Assembly: GCA_029210945.1 (NCBI GenBank)
Contig: JARGGH010000015.1
Location: forward strand, 1 to 64,000
DNA length: 64,000 bases
Reading direction: 5' to 3'
From: Anaerolineales bacterium
GTDB taxonomy: Bacteria; Chloroflexota; Anaerolineae; Anaerolineales; E44-bin32
Shown: in pieces, positions 8,129 to 15,255 of the stretch
How positions within the stretch are numbered: the first letter of the stretch is position 1
Layout: each line of letters starts with the position of its first letter
Position numbers and translations under genes: made by a program
The notes under the pieces: generated by a model
What the model saw: the letters and a program-made list of their open reading frames with translations, nothing else
Told to the model about the DNA's origin: nothing
The model's database searches: none

Positions 8129-9205
8129 GTGACAGATCATCTTGAAACGCAGAAGGCGATTGCCGCAGAGCATATTAAATCCTCGTGGCCCGTGATCCAG
8201 GACAGGGCGAGATCGCTTGCCTCCCTTGATGGGGTCGAACAGGTCGTCCTCTGTGGTTGTGGTGACTCGCACCATGCAGCCCTCGGGCTCTCAATGGGTT
8301 TCGCCGAGCTCGCCGGGATACGATCTTCACCGGCCCACTCAATGGCAGCCGCACGCTATCTCCTTCCACAGCTGGAGGGATCAGCCGGCAATCTGCTGGT
8401 GATCGCAATTTCGGCTTCCGGTGAGGTCGCACGGACGATTGAAGCGCTCGAGATTGCGAATCTGATCGGTGCCCGCACACTCGCTCTTACAGGCAATCAC
8501 TCGGGCAGCCTGGCAAGGACGGCTGAAGATGCGCTCGTTTTCGCCGGGCCAGAGCTTCCCCATGGACCCGGATTGATCAGCTATCTGACTTCGCTGCTGA
8601 TGGGCTACGCTGTGCTGCAGCAAATCCTGCGGGCTGGACTACAGAACAAGTTCAGCGGGGCTTTGGAAGAACTTCAAGCGAGACTGCCATCATGGATTGA
8701 AGAGCGCTGGGATGAGGGCGCCCGGTTCGCCGATCAGGACAGAGGCGGCACCTGCGTATTCCTTGGTTCCGGACCAGCCTACGGCTCGGCGCTTTTCGGC
8801 GCGGCAAAGTTGATCGAGGCTTCGGGTGAGTATGGTTGGGGGCAGGATGTTGAGGAATGGGCTCACCTCGAGTACTTCTGTGCTCCGGCCGAGATGCGGA
8901 CCTGGCTGTTATCAGCCAGTGGCAGGAGTGCCTCGCGTGAACTGGAAGTGCGTAATGCGGCGCACGCGATTGGCAGGTCCTGGCATGAAGATCGATGGGA
9001 TCTCCTTCGCTCTAGAAATTCCCAGCTCAATGAGATCTTATCACCGTTGGCCCTATGGGCGGGTCCGTGCGGTTATGCTGCACGCAGGACGGCGATCCGG
9101 GAGGAGATCCCATTCCGTAATTTTGGCGGTGGCCGTGACCGCGAGGAGGGTGGGGGTGCCAGTCGTATACGCACCAGTGAGAGATGGCAAGGTTTCGACG
9201 GTTGA
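8129..9205 (+). CDS. SIS-domain sugar-phosphate isomerase-like protein
   Basis: 358 residues from GTG 8129, chosen because AGGAG sits 7 nt upstream and because the longer frame (from 7760) overlaps the divergent kinase. Two SIS folds as in the isomerase half of GlmS: the first has LCGCGDSHHAALG and AISASGEVARTIEAL, the second has FLGSGPAYGSALFGAAKLIEA and an EEWAHLEYF segment. No glutaminase domain is present. Such proteins isomerise or deaminate phospho-sugars or bind them as regulators. The tail, with PFRNFGGGRDREEGGG, matches my recollection of related Chloroflexota SIS proteins, so I see no frameshift. Paired head-to-head with the PfkB kinase. Confidence 0.82.
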   Translation: MTDHLETQKAIAAEHIKSSWPVIQDRARSLASLDGVEQVVLCGCGDSHHAALGLSMGFAELAGIRSSPAHSMAAARYLLPQLEGSAGNLLVIAISASGEVARTIEALEIANLIGARTLALTGNHSGSLARTAEDALVFAGPELPHGPGLISYLTSLLMGYAVLQQILRAGLQNKFSGALEELQARLPSWIEERWDEGARFADQDRGGTCVFLGSGPAYGSALFGAAKLIEASGEYGWGQDVEEWAHLEYFCAPAEMRTWLLSASGRSASRELEVRNAAHAIGRSWHEDRWDLLRSRNSQLNEILSPLALWAGPCGYAARRTAIREEIPFRNFGGGRDREEGGGASRIRTSERWQGFDG

Positions 9206-9270
9206 AAGCAACTGCTGGATCGCGACGCATCTTAAAAAATCGGGACTGTCAGTCGGAACGGATGTACCAT

Positions 9271-9298
9271 TTGCGAGGCATTTGAAAGACGGTATAAT
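9271..9298 (+). promoter_or_regulatory. Sigma-70-like promoter of the response regulator
   Basis: TTGCGA (9271-9276), a 16-nt spacer and TATAAT (9293-9298). The predicted transcript would start near 9305, giving a leader of about 50 nt before the response regulator start at 9359. Confidence 0.6.
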
Positions 9299-9358
9299 GA
9301 ATTATCGCAGCGCCGGAATTAGGGGCTGCTGATTGTTTGAACCCTCAGGACCCCGTGG

Positions 9359-10024
9359 ATGACTAAAGCGAAAATACTGTTGATCGAGAGCAGCCGGGCC
9401 AGCACATCCTCATTTGCAGCCGCGCTGGAACGCAAGGGCTTTTCTGTACAGATATTTAATAAGATGAAGAACGCGCTTGCGGCGGCATCCAAGGGTCAAC
9501 CCGATGTCTTGATCCTGGATGCGGCCTCGATGCGCACGACGGGCACCCGGCTGTGCAAGCGCGCCCGTGATAAATTGGATGGGCTGCCGATCATACTAAT
9601 ATCTCCGGCGGGAACTGAGCCCGATGACAGTTGCGGGGCCAGTCAAACTCTGGTGCACCCTTTCACCCCAAGGAAGCTGATCAACCGGGTCGATCGACTC
9701 ATTCCAGGCGAAGAACACCAGATTATGCACGTTGGACCGATCAAGCTCGATAAAGCGAAAAATCGGGTCTATACAAAGTCGGGCCAATCGCGCCTGACTC
9801 CCAAACTCGTTAAGCTGCTCGAGATCTTTCTCAACAACCCCGGCCGGCTTATGATGAGGAAGACATTGATCCGTAAGGTATGGCACACCGACTACACCGG
9901 AGACACCCGGACTCTGGATGTGCACATGAGCTGGCTGAGGCAGGCGATCGAGGAGGATCCCTCAAGCCCTGCGATGTTGAAGACGATTCGGGGGATGGGT
10001 TACCGGCTGGATCTGCCAGAGTAG
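9359..10024 (+). CDS. OmpR/PhoB-type response regulator with degenerate receiver
   Basis: 221 residues: an N-terminal receiver-like domain (1-112) and a C-terminal winged-helix DNA-binding domain (about 122-218, ending TIRGMGYRLDLP as in OmpR/PhoB). The presumed phospho-acceptor Asp is kept (LILD, residue 54), but the usual acidic pair at the end of the first strand is reduced to one Glu (LLIESS, E10), and the conserved Lys of the KPF motif is replaced by His (HPF, residues 100-102). Such receivers often work without normal phosphorylation. No histidine kinase is adjacent. It has its own promoter and terminator, so it is a single-gene unit. Targets unknown. Confidence 0.88.
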   Translation: MTKAKILLIESSRASTSSFAAALERKGFSVQIFNKMKNALAAASKGQPDVLILDAASMRTTGTRLCKRARDKLDGLPIILISPAGTEPDDSCGASQTLVHPFTPRKLINRVDRLIPGEEHQIMHVGPIKLDKAKNRVYTKSGQSRLTPKLVKLLEIFLNNPGRLMMRKTLIRKVWHTDYTGDTRTLDVHMSWLRQAIEEDPSSPAMLKTIRGMGYRLDLPE

Positions 10025-10050
10025 TAATCTTTGTATGGAGAGTGTGGGAT

Positions 10051-10074
10051 GCGCCGGTAGACGGCGCTTTTTTT
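10051..10074 (+). terminator. Rho-independent terminator after the response regulator
   Basis: Stem GCGCCG (10051-10056) / CGGCGC (10062-10067), a 5-nt loop and a run of seven T (10068-10074). Confidence 0.85.
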
Positions 10075-10100
10075 ATTTAAATAGACAGCTGGTGCAAAGG

Positions 10101-11411
10101 TCAGCCGGAGGTGAATCTAACCACTTTGTGGCCGAACCGTCCGCGGTTATCGAAAAGCCGGATCGCAATCTGATCGGGCTTTTTATCGAATTGAGAACGC
10201 GTCAATCGCAACCCCAAATCCCCGTCTCGCCAATCACGCACCGCTTGCTGAGAACTCCGAAACTCAGCGCCGTCATGATCCCAGTCAACCTCCCAGAGAG
10301 TGACGTCATCTGGAAACTCGATCGGAGGATCTTCTAGCGAATATGCTGCCTTCAGTTCGATGCCCCATTCGTCCGGACCGTCATGGAGCTCAACCTGGAG
10401 TTGTAATTGATCTTCGATTCCGAGGTTGAGGTCTTTCCACAATTGGATCTCACATGCCTGCTCGTTAAGCAGGAGCCGGCGATACGTCGTGCTGAGGGCG
10501 AGCGGCGATGCGTCGCAGGCAAGCCACCGGCGAGACAGGTTGGCTGCGACGTTCACGGTCGTTCCGGAACCCACAAAGAAGTCTGCCACCAGGTCACCTG
10601 GATTGGTCGACGCACGGATGACCCGTTCCAGCATGGCTTCTGGCTTTTGAGTAGGGTAGCCTGTTCGCTCGCTGTGAAGCCGGGCAACGACGGGAAAATA
10701 CCACCAGTCTTCAGGCACCTTGCCGCGTTTGAGATTGGGCTTCTTGCCGAAGCCTGCTTTAGGTGAACTGGCGAAGGTTTTTAACGTTGAGTCCTTATAA
10801 GGAACACGAACATCGTCTGCGTTGAATGTGTAATCTTTCGATTTCGTATAGAGCAGGATCGTATCGTGCTTGCGGTTAAAGGCTGATTTGATTGGCGATG
10901 GGCCGTGATAAACCCAGACGATCTCGTTCAAGAGTCTTTCTGGTCCGAAGATTTCGTCGAGCATCACGCGGGCATACGCTGATGCATGCCAATCGAGATG
11001 CAGGTAAAGTGAACCGGTCGGTGAGAGCAAACGGTACATTAATTCCAGGCGCCGGTAGAGCATCTCCAGATATTCCGCGCCAGTTTCCCATGTGTCCTGG
11101 TATCCAGGTGTGGTCTCCCAGTCTTCGGGGCGACGGGAGTCCTCGCCCCTTCCGATCCGGGCGTGGTAGGCATTGCCCGTCAGGAAAGGGGGGTCAATGT
11201 AGATTAAGTCGATCTTCCCCTCGTAATCAGCGAGAAGCGCCAGCATAACGCTGGCGCTCTCACCAAGGTAGAGATGCCCCTGGCTGCAATTGCTTGAAGA
11301 TCCGTGCCGGGCTTGCCCCCATTGCTTGAGAACAGCTGGTTCAAAAGGCTCGCGTTTAGAGCGGTTCCAGGTCAGGCGGGCAAAGGGTTCGCTTCCGGGT
11401 GAGGCAGGCAT
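10101..11411 (-). CDS. Orphan beta-class DNA methyltransferase
   Basis: 436 residues. The catalytic DPPF (in DLIYIDPPFLTGNAYH, about residues 70-75) precedes the SAM-binding FVGSGTT (about 280-287). This order defines beta-class N6-adenine/N4-cytosine methyltransferases, related to type III Mod proteins. The 150 residues between them would hold the target-recognition region (HGPSPIKSAFNRKHDTILLY is typical of this class), and about 110 extra C-terminal residues form an unassigned, Asp/Trp-rich domain. No restriction endonuclease is adjacent: upstream is a GTPase, 8 nt away, and downstream an unrelated gene. So it is probably a solitary regulator-type methyltransferase, or a modification gene whose partner is lost. 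Confidence 0.88.
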   Translation of the reverse strand: MPASPGSEPFARLTWNRSKREPFEPAVLKQWGQARHGSSSNCSQGHLYLGESASVMLALLADYEGKIDLIYIDPPFLTGNAYHARIGRGEDSRRPEDWETTPGYQDTWETGAEYLEMLYRRLELMYRLLSPTGSLYLHLDWHASAYARVMLDEIFGPERLLNEIVWVYHGPSPIKSAFNRKHDTILLYTKSKDYTFNADDVRVPYKDSTLKTFASSPKAGFGKKPNLKRGKVPEDWWYFPVVARLHSERTGYPTQKPEAMLERVIRASTNPGDLVADFFVGSGTTVNVAANLSRRWLACDASPLALSTTYRRLLLNEQACEIQLWKDLNLGIEDQLQLQVELHDGPDEWGIELKAAYSLEDPPIEFPDDVTLWEVDWDHDGAEFRSSQQAVRDWRDGDLGLRLTRSQFDKKPDQIAIRLFDNRGRFGHKVVRFTSG

Positions 11412-11419
11412 CTTTCCGG

Positions 11420-12742
11420 TCAGGATTTCGGAAATGTCTTCGTCAGGATTGGATCTAACGCAGGTTGGCCGATCACCTGAAGGTCATAGCGCACCCGCTG
11501 AGAAGGTTGGTCAATTTTAAGCAAGCGTGAGAGATCGATCGGTGTCCCGACAAGGACCAGATCTGCATCTGATGCAGCGATGGTCTCTTCGAGCTCCTTG
11601 ATCTGCTTTTCACCATATCCCATGGCCGGAAGCACATTCCCGGTCGTTGGGTATTTCGCATAGGTTTCCCGGATACTTCCAACGGCAAAGGGTCTCGGGT
11701 CGATGATTTCGCCTGCGCCAAAACGGCGGGCAGCGACCCAACCGGCGCCGTATGCCATCTCTCCGTGGGTCAGCGTCGGTCCATCCTCGATCACGAGCAC
11801 GCGTTTCCCCCGGATAGCATCTGGATCGTCCAAGAAGATCGGTGAGGCGGCCTCGATCACGGTGGCGCCAGGGTTCAGCCTGGCGAGGTTATCGCGCACC
11901 TGCATGATCGCTTCAACCCCAGCCGTGTCGACCTTATTGATCAAGAGCACGTCCGCGGCGCGCACATTCGCCTCACCAGGGTGGTAGGACATCTCGTGCC
12001 CGGGGCGGTGAGGGTCGACAACGACCAGGTGCAGGTCGGGGATGTAGAAGGGCAGGTCATTATTACCGCCGTCCCAGAGGATGATGTCAACGTCCTCTTC
12101 CGCCTTGCGCAGGATCCGTTCGTAGTCCACGCCCGCATAGACGATCACGCCTCGATCGATGTGCGGCTCGTACTCCTCACGCTCTTCGATCGTGCATTCA
12201 TGTCGGTCGAGATCTGCATAGCTCTCGAAACGCTGAACGGCCTGTTTCTCAAGATCACCATAGGGCATAGGGTGCCGGATAACTGCGACGCGATGCCCCA
12301 TCTCGATCAACTTGCCGGCGATGTAGCGGCTGGTCTGGCTCTTCCCGCTTCCGGTTCGTGCGGCACAGACAGAAACGACCGGCCTCGAGGATTTAAGCTG
12401 GGTCGAATGCAGCCCCATCAGCCGGAAGTCTGCACCGCTCGCGAGCACCCTGGAAGCGATATGCATCACGTATTCATGCGGAACATCGCTGTAGGCAAAG
12501 ACAGCCTGGTCGATCTTCTGCTCCTTGATTAACATCTCGAGTTCGTCTTCCGGATAGATCGGTATCCCTTCCGGATAAAGGTCACCCGCAAGCGAGGGAG
12601 GATACTGGCGCCCCTCGATATTCGGAATCTGCGTAGCTGTGAATGCGACGACCTCGAATTCTTCCTTGCCGTGAAAATAGACGTTGAAATTGTGGAAGTC
12701 CCTGCCTGCAGCACCAAGGATGAGCACACGTTTGCGTTTCAT
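11420..12742 (-). CDS. COG2403-type GTPase / cyclic 2,3-DPG synthetase-like protein
   Basis: 440 residues. An N-terminal Rossmann-like part (KRVLILGAAGRDFHNFN) is followed by a P-loop ARTGSGKSQTSR (about residues 128-139), the segment DIILWDGGNNDLPFY as a switch-like aspartate, and LLINKVDTA as a guanine-specificity-like NKxD motif. This combination matches the family annotated as predicted GTPase (COG2403), related to archaeal cyclic 2,3-diphosphoglycerate synthetases. The bacterial function is unsettled. It is followed on the same strand, 8 nt later, by the orphan DNA methyltransferase. A GGAGG ribosome site lies about 13 nt before the ATG. Confidence 0.82.
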   Translation of the reverse strand: MKRKRVLILGAAGRDFHNFNVYFHGKEEFEVVAFTATQIPNIEGRQYPPSLAGDLYPEGIPIYPEDELEMLIKEQKIDQAVFAYSDVPHEYVMHIASRVLASGADFRLMGLHSTQLKSSRPVVSVCAARTGSGKSQTSRYIAGKLIEMGHRVAVIRHPMPYGDLEKQAVQRFESYADLDRHECTIEEREEYEPHIDRGVIVYAGVDYERILRKAEEDVDIILWDGGNNDLPFYIPDLHLVVVDPHRPGHEMSYHPGEANVRAADVLLINKVDTAGVEAIMQVRDNLARLNPGATVIEAASPIFLDDPDAIRGKRVLVIEDGPTLTHGEMAYGAGWVAARRFGAGEIIDPRPFAVGSIRETYAKYPTTGNVLPAMGYGEKQIKELEETIAASDADLVLVGTPIDLSRLLKIDQPSQRVRYDLQVIGQPALDPILTKTFPKS

Positions 12743-12786
12743 TTGTTGGGAAAACCTCCGATAAGGTGAGAGTTATGTTGGGCGGT

Positions 12787-14589
12787 TTACATCGCTGCCG
12801 GGGCCTGAATCCCGAGCAGTGCGAGCGCGTTCGCCAGCGTTTGCTTTGCAGCCGCGGTGAGGCGGATGCGTGAGGCGCGAACTGCTGGATCGTCAGCCTG
12901 GATGACGCGCGCCGCGTGGTAGAAAAGATGAAAAGTGCGCGCGAGTTCGTAGGCGTAAGTCGCCATGAGCAGCGGTTTATAGTCCTCCGCGGCACGTTGG
13001 ACAGTGGATGGGAATTGCGAGATCTTGTCGATCAGTTCGATCTCGGTCGGGTCCATCTCGTATTCAAATCCCGATTCTTCCGGGATCTCTCCGGCCCGTT
13101 TTAAAATACTGCTGGCGCGCACATGCGCGTTTTGAATATACGGCGCTGATTGACCTTCAAAGCTCAACGCGTCATCCCAATTGAAAACGATGTCCTTGTT
13201 GTTATCTACGGAAAGCATGCTGTATTGTAACGCTCCCAGGCCGACCTGGCGCACAACCCGGTCACGCTCCTTGCCCGGCAGATCGGGATTCTTCTCCGCG
13301 ATGACGTCTTGCACGCGCCTTTCCGCCTCTTCAAGGACGTCCATGAACAGCACGACATTTCCGGCGCGGGAAGACATCGCACCTTCGGGCAGTGTCACGA
13401 AACCGTATGCAAGGTGGAAACAATCCTTAGCCTGCGGGAACCCCCAGAGCTCGAGGATCTTGAACACCTGCTGGAAGTGAAGGCTCTGCCGCACGTCGAC
13501 AACATAGATCGAACGATCAACATCATAGTCTTCGAATTTGACCTTCGCCAGCGCCAGATCTTTTGTCGAGTATAACGTGGTGCCGTCACTGCGCAGGATG
13601 ACCGCTGTGCGGTATTGCTCCTGGTCCAACCCGAGCTTTTCATCAATCTTGACGATCACCGGGCCTTCCGGGCGCTCATCCTCGGCAATACCCTGCTCGA
13701 TTAACTCGTCCACGATTCGCTTTGAGGGTTCGTCAACTTCGCTTTCGAAAAAGAAAACGTCGATCTCAATACCAAGGATCTGGAGAATCGCGTCGAGTTC
13801 GTCCAGACTCCACTGCCGCGTTTCTTGCCACAGCTCGCGGACAGCAGGCTCACCGGCATCCCAGGCCTTGTAGAGCGCCCGACGCTCAGCGTCGTACGCT
13901 TCGCGCTGCGCCCGTTCTTCCTCGGTTTCATCCTCGCGGGGTGTTAGCAAGCGCGTCGCCTCGGTATAGATCTTGGCAAGCCATTGCCCGCGTTCATGCA
14001 CGCCATCAGGCTCCTGACCTTTAAAGAACCGGTCGTACGCCCAGATGCAGGTGATGACTCCTAAGCCGATATCGCCAGGGTAGGACGCCCGGATGGTTGG
14101 GTAGCCGCCAAACGATACCAGACGTGCTAAAGCTTCACCCAGTATTGCGGTGCGGGCATGTCCAATGTGGAATGAGTGGTGGGTATTTGGCTGAGCGTAT
14201 TCGACCATGACGATAGCGTCTTTGGGCTCGCCGCGCCCGAATTCGGTCGCGTTTTCGAGGACCGTGTTGACGACTCTATTCGAGTAGACGCTCTTGTTGA
14301 TGTAGAGGTTAATATATCCATTGGCCGCTTCGATGGTTTCAAAGCCTTCCAGAGGGTCAAGTGCGCGGCTGAGATGCTCGGAGATCTCCTTCGCCCTGCT
14401 CGGGACGTGAACCTGCTTGCCAGAGCGTGCCTCAGCGGCTGCCACCTGGAAGCAAACCGCGGTCCCGAAACCCCATTGCGATCGGAAGGGTATTGGAGTC
14501 CAATCGACGGATCCGGGTAGGGGATACTGATTCGCCTCGAGCAGAGCGAGCAATTTTTCTGTGGCTGCGTCTAATTCGATTGAGAACAT
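12787..14589 (-). CDS. argS: Arginyl-tRNA synthetase
   Basis: 600 residues, normal length. Class I synthetase that charges tRNA-Arg. Visible: the N-terminal Add-1 domain, the HIGH motif in HSFHIGHARTA (about residues 138-148), the ArgS-specific equivalent of KMSKS as MSSRAGNVV (about 402-410), and the DALR anticodon-binding domain with ALQYSMLSVDNNKDIVFNWD and a helical C-terminus ending ALALLGIQAPAAM. The ATG at 14589 is preceded by an AAGGATAAGG ribosome site and a TATAAT element. It is followed after 44 nt by the COG2403 GTPase gene. Confidence 0.97.
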   Translation of the reverse strand: MFSIELDAATEKLLALLEANQYPLPGSVDWTPIPFRSQWGFGTAVCFQVAAAEARSGKQVHVPSRAKEISEHLSRALDPLEGFETIEAANGYINLYINKSVYSNRVVNTVLENATEFGRGEPKDAIVMVEYAQPNTHHSFHIGHARTAILGEALARLVSFGGYPTIRASYPGDIGLGVITCIWAYDRFFKGQEPDGVHERGQWLAKIYTEATRLLTPREDETEEERAQREAYDAERRALYKAWDAGEPAVRELWQETRQWSLDELDAILQILGIEIDVFFFESEVDEPSKRIVDELIEQGIAEDERPEGPVIVKIDEKLGLDQEQYRTAVILRSDGTTLYSTKDLALAKVKFEDYDVDRSIYVVDVRQSLHFQQVFKILELWGFPQAKDCFHLAYGFVTLPEGAMSSRAGNVVLFMDVLEEAERRVQDVIAEKNPDLPGKERDRVVRQVGLGALQYSMLSVDNNKDIVFNWDDALSFEGQSAPYIQNAHVRASSILKRAGEIPEESGFEYEMDPTEIELIDKISQFPSTVQRAAEDYKPLLMATYAYELARTFHLFYHAARVIQADDPAVRASRIRLTAAAKQTLANALALLGIQAPAAM

Positions 14590-14613
14590 ACCTTATCCTT
14601 GTTAAGCGTTGCG

Positions 14614-14619
14614 ATTATA
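14614..14619 (-). promoter_or_regulatory. Probable -10 element of argS
   Basis: On the minus strand the sequence reads TATAAT 24 nt before the argS start codon. A possible -35 (TTGTCT) is at 19 nt, longer than ideal and overlapping the T-rich tract of the rpsT terminator. Confidence 0.5.
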
Positions 14620-14635
14620 GCATGCAGCCGGGGCG

Positions 14636-14669
14636 GGAAGACAAACACGACGCACGTCAGTGCGTCGTG
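14636..14669 (-). terminator. Rho-independent terminator of rpsT
   Basis: A perfect 10-bp stem (CACGACGCAC / GTGCGTCGTG, 14646-14669) with a GTCA loop. On the minus strand it is followed by the T-rich TTTGTCTT. It separates rpsT from argS. Confidence 0.75.
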
Positions 14670-14699
14670 AATGAGATCAGCTGGATGTCAGCCAGGAAA

Positions 14700-14972
14700 T
14701 TACTTGGATTCTTTGAGCTCAGCGAGCTGCTTCATCAGCCGGCTCTTGCGACGGGCAGCATTCCGGTGGTGAATCGCACCTTTTGCAGCTGCGCGGTCAA
14801 GTTCCGTCGCTGCTTGCTGTACTGCGCTGCTGGCAGCCTCGACTTCCTTCGCCGCGAGCGCCTCGCGGGCGCGTTTTACGTAGGTGCGTGCACGTGTGCG
14901 CCAGCTCTGATTGCGAACATGGCGCTTCTCGCTCTGCCGGATTCTCTTCTTTGCGGATTGCGTATTAGCCAA
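14700..14972 (-). CDS. rpsT: 30S ribosomal protein S20
   Basis: 90 residues, highly basic and helical, starting MANTQSAKKRIRQSEKR and containing KGAIHHRNAARRKSRL, both diagnostic of S20, which binds 16S rRNA early in 30S assembly. The start codon is TTG at 14972, fixed by AGGAGG 6 nt upstream and by the family's N-terminus. Enterobacterial rpsT also starts with UUG, where it takes part in autogenous control; the same could apply here. It has its own terminator before argS. Confidence 0.97.
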   Translation of the reverse strand: MANTQSAKKRIRQSEKRHVRNQSWRTRARTYVKRAREALAAKEVEAASSAVQQAATELDRAAAKGAIHHRNAARRKSRLMKQLAELKESK

Positions 14973-15023
14973 ATCGTCCTCCTCGCGCCGTGACTTCCAC
15001 GACAGCGAATTTTAATCGACCAC

Positions 15024-15036
15024 AGACAACTTGTCT
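15024..15036. promoter_or_regulatory. Palindrome in the rpsT upstream region
   Basis: AGACAAcTTGTCT lies about 52 nt upstream of the rpsT start, next to a TTATAC-like hexamer on the minus strand. It could be an operator or part of a leader structure. The rest of the 283-nt gap between rpsT and the divergent helicase operon shows no gene. Confidence 0.25.
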
Positions 15037-15255
15037 AGGTATAAGCGCCAAATGTGTGGATTAGCCCTCTGGGATTAGAGCCTCCCGGGATCGTGTCCAC
15101 TGCCTGAAGAGAGTAGAGCAGGTTTATCAACTCGAAGCCGTCGGTTAAGCGGCCTGGCGTCCTCGCTCGGACACATTTTCTGATCCCTCCTTTCATTCTG
15201 AGTGCATATTGCGTAGAATGCGATTCGAGCCACACAAAAGGACCCGGGTCTGTCA

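Noticed and set aside
8826-9332. Possible frameshift in the SIS-protein gene, because another frame is also open over its 3' end
   Set aside because: The annotated frame continues with family-like sequence (PFRNFGGGRDREEGGG), while the other frame reads as Arg-rich noise.
10101-11411. A restriction-modification system
   Set aside because: Only the methyltransferase is present; both neighbours are unrelated.
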